Assembly: GCA_963691655.1 (NCBI GenBank)
Contig: OY829329.1
Location: 51,933,279-51,997,278 of the forward strand
Source of the DNA: Toxonevra muliebris
Taxonomy: Eukaryota > Arthropoda > Insecta > Diptera > Pallopteridae
Direction: 5' to 3'
Length of the DNA: 64,000 nucleotides
Shown piece by piece: positions 56,730 to 64,000 of the stretch (within the stretch, counting starts at the first letter, position 1; each line of letters starts with the position of its first letter). Under the pieces are notes generated by a model. It was not told the DNA's origin, ran no database searches, and worked only from the letters and a program-made list of their open reading frames with translations. A program made the position numbers and the translations under genes.

Positions 56730-56790
56730 CAAAAGGGAACACAGGATATAGTACAATGGACGTAAAACTTGTCTGAGTGATGTATTCTTG
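54805..56790 (+). mobile_element. 5'-truncated RNase H-bearing LINE (copy A)
   Basis: Non-LTR retrotransposon fragment containing most of the reverse-transcriptase palm, the thumb/connection, RNase H and a C-terminal zinc knuckle. The 3' untranslated region has AGTACAATGGACGTAAAACT then TGTCTGAGTG at 56750-56777. That motif is also seen after copy B at 25.6 kb and in the SINE at 10.6 kb. The endonuclease and fingers are absent. The 3' end and tail are not clearly defined beyond about 56790. RNase H downstream of the reverse transcriptase points to an I/LOA-related clade. Confidence 0.8.
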
Positions 56791-58168
56791 AATACTTCTT
56801 TTGCTGTTCCAACAAAGAGAAATACTAGATGATACCGTAGACAGGAATAACCAAGAAATATTCTCCCCTTCTAGTATAACCGCAAATATCACCAAAAACG
56901 GAATTTTTCGCACTTTGAGGTTAACTTATCCGCAGACAGATTCGAATTCAGTCCGAAAAATCAAGTAGTATAGCTTGTTAGACCTGAAACAAAAATTTGT
57001 GACCCCCCACTTCGTAGGCCTGTGTCTCACGACGCTTTTTGCTACGTCCTTTTTTTGTATACTTAAAAAAGGCATTTTCAAATACTCCATTAAGAGAGAG
57101 TAATTTTGATAGCAGTCTTAATGCATGTACCTATTCAAACGACGCGGAGTGTAGTTGCACCTATCAAATCCCTTATATTTAAATAACCTCTGATTCATTT
57201 AGTGACTTTTGAGACTTTTACCATCGCGGAACTGCATCATTCACACATTTATTCATATTAAATGGTAGGTGCATAGTGCGTTGATGTTGAATCCTAATTA
57301 CTTGTACCTACACACACAAATGCACATAGTACCTAATTACATAGATACATATATGTATGTGCTTAGTTCCTTTGTCATATTTCAGTTAGTTTAACTATTA
57401 TGCTTTTCTGGTGCGGAAATTGTTGTGTCATTGGATAAACAATTTTAAAATTTATCGAAATGTTGTTGACTTAAACTATTCACAAATATTGATACAAATA
57501 TGAAATAGTTACTCACTAAAGTTCGATATTTAGTTTTTTGTTGCTTCTGTTTGGTAAATCCTTGGTATATTTTACGCTTTCATTTGCCGCCACCGCTGGA
57601 GGTTTGATTAGTCTGACGGTGGTCCTTTTTTCGATTGGCCTTTTTTGTATTTCTTTTTTTCATGCATATTTGACCAATCCACATGTTAATTAATCAGTTA
57701 AATATGGAGATGTGTATGTGTGTGTGAGGCGATTTGAGACTGTGTTTTATTTGCCGCTTTAATCATCAACATTTATGATTGTTCTTTATATATGGTATTT
57801 TTTTCCTGTTGTTGTTTGTTTTTTTGTGGTATTCATTTATGTGTGGTTATTGCTGATTTTGCTTTTTATATTGTTAACATATTGTTAGCAACTTGTTAGC
57901 CATGTCTGTTTTCTTGTCTTGTTTAAGTAAATTATACTTTATGACTTTTAGCCATTTCCTAAAATCATAAAAAAAACTGATGATTGGTTAAATTTAGAAC
58001 ATCAAAAATAATGGAAAAAAGAGATACGGTTTTTTTTATTTTTAGGTTTTTTATAAATACTTATAACCAAGACGAGCATCTAGATGTTCCTGTCTTTAAT
58101 CTATGAGTGAAACTGCGAGACAAGAGGTAAATTAGGAACGTGTAGATTTTCTAAAAGAAAAATAAAAC
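56791..58168. other. Non-coding AT-rich stretch
   Basis: No gene seen. Short GT-rich runs lie near 57714-57727 and T-rich tracts near 57650 and 58030. The G/C-richer patch around 56995-57060 is not recognisable. Confidence 0.5.
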
Positions 58169-58640
58169 AAGGGTGGATGAAAAACTTATGAGCCCAACAA
58201 GTAAAAAAACATTTTTCTTATTTATTTATTATTATAATCTCCTTTTAGCTTTATACTCTTTTTCCAGCGATGCTCTATTTTCTTTAACCCCTCCAAATAG
58301 TAATTAGGGCCAGGCCTCCAAAATTGCTTACGGTGAACCCAATGAATGATGAATGTGTGCAAAAATTGCTTTCCGTTTCGCTTGAGCCATTCCATCAGAG
58401 CCTTGAAAGTGTTCATGCGAATGCGTTTTTGGTCCACAGTTAACAAACGCGATACCTAACGCGGGAAGAGCTTTTATAAGCCCAAATCTTCAATTAATAT
58501 TTTTAAAATTCTTCTATTTGAGATGCCTACAGTTTCGGCGATCATCCAAATCCATTTTGGAGTTTTTGACCTTCCCGAACTTTTCGTAAGACCACGTTTA
58601 AACTCAGTCACTTACCTTTTTACCATCATATAACATACAC
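58169..58640 (-). pseudogene. Internally deleted mariner transposase relic
   Basis: The minus strand reads, in broken frames, KRGLTKSSGRSKTPK and AETVGISNRRILKILI (helix-turn-helix end), then VSRLLTVDQKRIRMNTFKAL, EWLKRNGKQFLHTFI, and finally YYLEGLKKIEHRWKKSIKLK then GDYNNK with the stop at 58222. These are the normal mariner blocks (AE-VGIS, VPR-LT-DQK--R, FL-RFIT, GLKKLEHRW-KCI-L-GDY). The whole catalytic core between FIT and the C-terminus, including the DDD motifs, is deleted, and a TAG interrupts the block before LTVDQK. A possible terminal repeat, CAAGGGTGGATGAAAAACTT, follows at 58169; the other end was not found. Confidence 0.75.
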
Positions 58641-58774
58641 GCAAAAATTCCATCACTCCAGGATATTTCATTTTTCCTAATTTGCAAAACCTCTGACATT
58701 CATTGACAAATGAAAGCAAAAACAGTTGATATGTCCAGGGATCCATGGTAATGCATGCATGCATTAATCTGTGT

Positions 58775-59500
58775 TAGGTTTAAATTTTGATTTGCTTTCG
58801 GTCTGTCTAAATTGTGGTCAAAATTTTGCTCAGACCGGCATTTACCCAGCGTTTAATCTGATTGCTGGTCTAAATATTGATTTGCTTTTTAATTTCTATT
58901 TGGCGTCCTTTTAGCCTCAGTTTGGCTTGATTTTGACATGAGTTTTGGTATGAATTTTGGTCCGAAACCGGTCTGAATTTTGTTTTAAATTTTAGTCTAA
59001 ATTTGGCTGGAATTTTGGTCTAGTTTTTGTTTAATTTATTGTCTGAATTCGGTCTAAAGTTTTGTCTTTTTGTCTATTTTATCAGATATTTCCTCTGGTT
59101 TTTGGTCAGAATTTTGGTTTGCTTTCATTCCGTATTTGGCTTAAAGTTTGGTCTATGATGAGTTGTGGTTTAAATTTTGGTCTAAATTTTTTTCGGAATT
59201 TTGGTTTGAATTTTGAATTGATTTTGATTTGGATCCGGTCTGAATTTTGGAGTTTTAGTCTGAATTTGGCCTCATTTTGATCGATTTTTGTTAGAATTTT
59301 GGTGCGATTCGTGGTCTGAATATTATTTTTTTTTTAATCAAGTTTTTGGTCTAAATTCAGTGTGATTTTGATCTAGATTTATGATCCGAATTTGGTATTT
59401 TCTTGGCTTGATCTGAGAAAAGAATTTGGTCGAAATTTCCTCCTAAATTTCTATTCGATTTTCGTTTGAATTTTGGTTTCAATTTTACGTAAGTCACCCA
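58775..59500 (+). repeat. TTTTGGTCTGAATT repeat family, copy 2
   Basis: Many variants of TTTTGGTCTGAATT. The order of variants follows that at 34380-35560. For example, GGTCCGAAACCGGTCTGAAT near 58960 matches 34600, and GTCGAAATTTCC(T/G)CCTAAATTT near 59430 matches 35480. Copy 2 lacks the non-repetitive part present at about 34940-35340. The frames 59062-59280 and 59357-59584 are by-products of the repeat. Confidence 0.7.
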
Positions 59501-62457
59501 CCGAAATTTGCTGCCTAATCCTAAAGTGGAACACACAAGGAAGTAGGAAACACGTACACTCTTAATCAACCGGGAAGTGTTCAACAGCCCTAGAAAGTCG
59601 AGAGTGTTAGAGAGATCTGAAAATGATGCTCAACGACTGACCACAGTGAAAAAAGTTGATTAAAGCCCTATGCCCCGCCAGGACTTAAAGAACAAAGGGT
59701 GGGGGATAGAGAAACAGATTTTTTATAATATACACTGAATGCTTAGAAGGAATACATAGAAAAATAAATCTTAAAATACATATGTGAGTATGTGAATATT
59801 GAATAATGTGCATAATTAAAAAAACATAAAAATATTTCGATTCCCCATGATGATCATGATGGTGAGTGATGATTGAAAAGCGCCAGCGCAGACAGTTTCA
59901 GAAGCACCTTCTTCTTCGTCTGCTATGTCTTTTTAGTTGCACACTCACACACACACACACACAGTTCAGGTTCAAATAAACCAAATGAAGAAAAAAGAAA
60001 AAGTAAAGGCAAACACTGTTTTTTCTTCAGCTTCAACTGCAACTTTTTCAACTTCTTAGTAAAAAAAAAAGCCAAGGGAAGAAATGGCTATGAAAAAGTT
60101 ATGGAACTTAAGAGTGAGCGAGTAGATGAATGAGGCGGGTCAAATGCTGCAACAATAATAACATCAACAGCGATTTAACAATGGTAATAATAATGTTTAA
60201 AAAAAAAGCATAAACACTCACACACATACATACACACAAAAACCGAAGGATTTTTGTCAGCATTTAAAGCCCCAAAATGATTTGAGTTTTGCAGAGCTTC
60301 ATTTTGTATGTATGTAGGTTTATGTGTATGAGTGCGTGTATTTATGTGTACATACATGTATGTATATTTGTTTATGTGTGCAGCAGTCAATGGTTGCGCC
60401 GAAAACCAAAAACAAAACATGTAAAAAACCAAAACTGAAAAAAGAAAAATGAAGGTTGCGCATGCGCAAACGGGGAGATTAGCTGCTTTTAACATTATTG
60501 TCTATATGTATGTATGTTATTTTTATTATTATTATTCTTGTTGATGTTGTTGTTGTTGTTGTAGAAACTTGGAATTTGTTCTGGCTTGTTAAGAGTTGTT
60601 AAGATTATGATATACAACCAACGCGCGCATATGAGCGAGCGAGCGAGACGAGCACGGCCATTATGAACACAGCAGGAATGTGGGAATCTGTATTTAATTT
60701 TCATGGGATTCTTTTGCTGTTGTTGCTGCTGCTGCTGCTGCTTCTTCTTCTCAACAACAGCAACTTGGTTTGAGATTCTTTTGTATTATAACATACAATA
60801 TTTAAACAAATATGTCTTTGTGTATGTATATAGAGGTGTAGGTATGTGTGTATTTGTATCTATATATATGTGTGTGTATCTTTTCAATGCACCACATAAT
60901 CGATTTATGTATTTTTCATGATTCGTTGTTAGGTTTTTTTAACTATTTTTTTTTTTATTTTTTGTCTTCTTTAACTTCTTTTCTTTTTTGGAACGGGGGA
61001 AAAAGGGTGTATTCTACGGTTTTATGATTTGTTTGAGTATATATATTTAGATTCATATAATTTTTTTTGTTTGATATTTTTTTGGTTTTCAACCAGACCA
61101 CCCGAGCTGTGGAGCTATACTTATGTATATGTTTGGCATGTTTTAATAAATAATTTTTTTTTTTTTTGTATCGTTTTTTTAAGACTTTTTGTTGCTGTTA
61201 AATTGCTCTTGTTTATGGTAGCATTTAAATTGTACTCTTGAACTGTTGCTTCAATCGCTATTGTTGATGCTGCTGCTGCTGCTGCTGTTGCTCCATAGGT
61301 AGCCATTATGGGTTGATTGGTTGGTTGCTCTCCTCTTGATTTGGTTGTTCGTTGTTTGGTTATGAATAATCATCGTCATCAACAGCATTTCATCGTTGCA
61401 ATCATTCTTCTTTTCAGTTCTCGTTGTTGTTACTTTTTGAAAAGTGTTAATTAAGAAACGTTCAAGAACATTTTCTAAGAATTTCAATTTTCAACAAGAA
61501 CTCTGCATGAATGAATGAAACTGTATTGAAAAGAGATGCTGCTGAAAAGTATTTAAAAAGTACTTAATTAAATTTCATTTGTTTGTTTTCTTGTAGAGAA
61601 AAATATTTAAGTTTTGAGCTTAAAGTTAGTTCATTCATTAGTTAAGGTTCTTGAAATAATAAGATGAGTTTTTGATTTTATAAGTATTAAAATTTTCGAA
61701 ATCTATGAAATATATTTTTTATTTAGTTTCAAACATAGATTGCCGCATCCATTCCCATCCACCACAAGAATTTGAGTATCACAACCGAGTTCATGAATCC
61801 TAGGGCAGTATCAAGGTTACTATGAATCAGTGCCAAACAACTTTTCTATATCTTTACAGAAACTACGTACTGCATTATCCACAACTCCAATTTCGCCAGG
61901 GTTTTCTCTGAGTCACAATTTTGTGTGGCTAGTCATTTTTCAGCGGCAGAGACAACCTTTACAGTCTCGCACTTCTTTCAGGGAAATCTCGTAACCACAA
62001 TCTGAATTGTTTTGGGCGAGCTTTCTACTTTAGATTTTAAGAGTCAGTCACCTGCACCTTTCGAAATATATATTCAGTTGGTCGCACTTGTAGTCGAATG
62101 TTTGTCCAACCGCAAGAGCAACATTCTCGAACTTGGTTTAAACATGATTTTTTTGCTTTTACTTTTCTTGGGAGTTTTGACGTCCGACGGAATACTTGGT
62201 TTAAATAAAAAATGTGGTTATTCTGACACCTTACTATTAGAATTTTTCTCATAACCCATGACTCAAGGGGGTCTGACTGCAATGTCATCGGTTGTGTTGT
62301 TGGCAAGTTAGGCTACTGTCCTTACTGCTCTTTCGTTTCTCATAAATTCGTCTTTGGAAACTTCATGATACTTTTCAAAGCCAAAAGCTTTCAATAATAC
62401 GGAAAAAAGGTTGAAACTGTTCTAGGTAGGTTTAGAAATCAAGCCTGTCTTTTACTA
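59501..62457. other. Mostly non-coding, simple repeats; unresolved block at 61.7-62.4 kb
   Basis: CA runs at about 59943-59962, TG/GTAT runs around 60300-60370 and 60830-60880, GCT runs at about 60724-60741, and GCT runs at about 61265-61290. The block 61730-62400 is less AT-rich and may be an old coding transposon on the minus strand (frame 62037-62306), but I recognise no domain. No host gene is supported. Confidence 0.45.
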
Positions 62458-62640
62458 CTAGTCACGGTCCGCATCGGACAATTTATCTTTATTACGCTTC
62501 GCGATAGTCTCAACCCTTGCCGCTCTAACAAATCTATTGTGGTATAGTTTTTTAATAAGGATAACCTCACGGGTAACTAAGTCCGCTTTCCGAAAGCTAT
62601 TCTTACCCAGTTTACCTACTGCATCAGTCGAGACCCTACC
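62458..62640 (-). CDS. Unidentified protein-like fragment
   Basis: A minus-strand frame that I do not recognise. After the G-run it reads GRVSTDAVGKLGKNSFRKAD, then LVTREVILIKKLYHNRFVRA, and ends ARVETIAKRNKDKLSDADRD at the stop (62458-62460). The composition is that of a normal charged, basic protein and is unlike the repeat-derived frames around it; base content is also near 45 percent GC. Its upstream end runs into a 15-C tract (glycines in this frame), before which no coding signal continues. It may be the C-terminus of a decayed transposon protein or captured host sequence. I assign no function. Confidence 0.35.
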   Translation of the reverse strand, partial: GRVSTDAVGKLGKNSFRKADLVTREVILIKKLYHNRFVRAARVETIAKRNKDKLSDADRD

Positions 62641-62643
62641 ACA

Positions 62644-62658
62644 CCCCCCCCCCCCCCC
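62644..62658. repeat. 15-C homopolymer
   Basis: Fifteen consecutive C bases followed by T and CCCCTC, in strongly AT-rich DNA. Its length may be unreliable in the assembly. Confidence 0.85.
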
Positions 62659-62814
62659 TCCCCTCAATTCCTTATTCCAAAGTTCCTTCCCTCGCCCCTT
62701 TCCCTTCTCTCATCACGACAAGATGAACAACAAGCTAAGCAGATTATTTTTGCTTTATAGCGTTTTGATTATCCTCAAGAAAATTAGAAAATTATCAAGC
62801 AAATAACTAGATAA

Positions 62815-63360
62815 AACCAAAACTGAAACTCGGCCCCAGCCAAGACCAAAAACCAGTCCAAAAATTTGATTGAAATGCATACCGAAATTCAGACCATAAC
62901 TTACACAAAATTCAAACCAAATGCAGACGAAAACTCAAATCAAAATTCAAGCCAAAATTCAGACTAAACTAAAATCAAGCGAAAGCTCAGACCAAACTCA
63001 GGGCGAAATTCAGACAAAATATTAATAAAAATTCAGACCAAAAATCAGAAAACAACTCAGACCAAATATTAGGCCAAGGTCAAAACAAAATTGAGACCAT
63101 ATTCAGACCAAACATCAGGATAAAAACCAGAATAAATACAGACTAAAACTCAGACCAAATTTCAGAAAAAAATCGGACTGGAATTCAAAATAAAATAAAT
63201 TCAAATAAAATAAATTCAAATAAATGAAATTCAAAATAGACTAAATATACACTATAAATCAGACCAAAATTCAGGCCGTAATTCAAATTAATTTCGGACT
63301 ATAAATCAGTCGAAAACTTAGACAAAAATCGGACCAAATTGAGGTCAAAACCCTAAAAAT
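62815..63360 (-). repeat. TTTTGGTCTGAATT repeat family, copy 3 (inverted)
   Basis: The plus strand shows many variants of AATTCAGACCAAAA, the reverse complement of the unit seen at 34.4 and 58.8 kb. Examples are near 62895, 62950, 63100 and 63258. It is bounded by non-repetitive DNA on both sides. Confidence 0.65.
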
Positions 63361-64000
63361 AGAACGTAAGCATTTTTCAAAATAATTTCTCAAAGAATGG
63401 GCTTAAACTGAAGCTTATGCGAAACTTTATGAAAATTAGTTTGATTTTCATTTATTTCTGTTGGTTAGACAAGATTTCAAGTCATGTTTCTCAGGATGTT
63501 CCCGTTGATTTTTGTGTATTTTTTTAAAGTGAAATTTTCATCAATTACATGAAAAACTATACTTGTAATATTTGTTATTTTTTGAGCATTTGATATTTTT
63601 CGAGTAAAATAAATTTATTAATATTTTTTGTTTTTGTAATGAATTCCAATGTTTACAATATCGCAAACGATATCCTTTTCTTTATATCTACCAATATTCA
63701 AAGCCACAAACGTTTCAAACTTGTCCGCTTTACTGTCACAATATGTCAATCATTGTGTCAACATAAACTTGAACTACGCAGAGCAAAAAAAAAAAAAAGA
63801 GAGAAACAGACGCTCCTTTTGGACTCTTAATTCTATTTTTTTGAATTTTTTTTATGCATTTGGCGTTTAATGTGCCACAGCCAACGCTGAGTGCGCCTGA
63901 GCTTAGCTGGTGCTTGTTGTGTGCACATACATACATATGTAGTGCAACAAGAAGCAAGCACAACGTGCAACATGGCAGCCATGACAGTGTCTATGTGTGC
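63361..64000. other. Non-coding AT-rich stretch
   Basis: No gene seen. An A-rich run lies near 63786-63798. The short frames at 63639-63963 have no recognisable domain. Confidence 0.45.

Overview
This is AT-rich animal DNA, most likely from a higher fly (schizophoran Diptera). The evidence is the short CA, CT, GAT and CAG/CAA repeats, the A/T homopolymer runs and the mix of transposon families: Tc1, mariner, DD37E, hAT, piggyBac-type, RTE-type, RNase H-bearing LINEs and tRNA-derived SINEs. I cannot name the genus. No bacterial, organellar or rRNA sequence is seen. I found no convincing host gene: no open frame outside transposons looks like a conserved protein. The window reads as intergenic or long-intron DNA filled with transposons in various stages of decay.

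Layout. 1-6.2 kb: simple sequence, then a 1.05 kb foldback-like element (2571-3619) with traces of a Myb/SANT-like DNA-binding domain, a complete but dead Tc1 element (3838-5106) and a small TA-flanked MITE. 6.4-7.0 kb: a decayed LINE endonuclease. 10.5-14.9 kb: three tRNA-derived SINE-like copies, a perfect 54-bp inverted repeat, a strong hairpin and two copies of a roughly 0.2-0.3 kb interspersed repeat. 18.2-18.8 kb: two adjacent foldback MITEs. 20.1-25.0 kb: two oppositely oriented copies of one Tc1/mariner-superfamily element with a DD37E-type catalytic signature, each broken differently. 25.6-26.5 kb: the 3' part of an RNase H-bearing LINE.

28.9-30.0 kb: a TTAA-flanked piggyBac-type element. 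34.0-35.7 kb: a possible non-autonomous hAT-type element filled with a TTTTGGTCTGAATT-like repeat that recurs at 58.8 and 62.8 kb. 38.1-40.1 kb: degenerate satellite-like arrays. 40.9-44.6 kb: two hAT elements with 8-bp target duplications and a long-armed TA-flanked MITE nested inside an older repeat. 44.8-45.5 kb: a roughly 20-bp minisatellite. 47.6-48.4 kb: a fresh 5'-truncated RTE-type insertion with a perfect 12-bp target duplication. 49.2-50.7 kb: LINE relic and MITEs. 52.5-53.3 kb: a solo LTR. 53.6-56.8 kb: an RTE relic and a larger LINE fragment (reverse transcriptase, RNase H, zinc knuckle) whose 5' edge is a hairpin. 58.2-58.6 kb: a mariner relic. 59.5-64 kb: mostly simple sequence.

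The genes do not work together as a system. The main relation I see is parasitic: one SINE-like copy carries nearly the same 3' tail as the two RNase H-bearing LINEs, as expected if it uses their machinery. The interpretable biology is element structure, target-site duplications and the way each copy died. All family names come from motif recognition by eye, without a database search.
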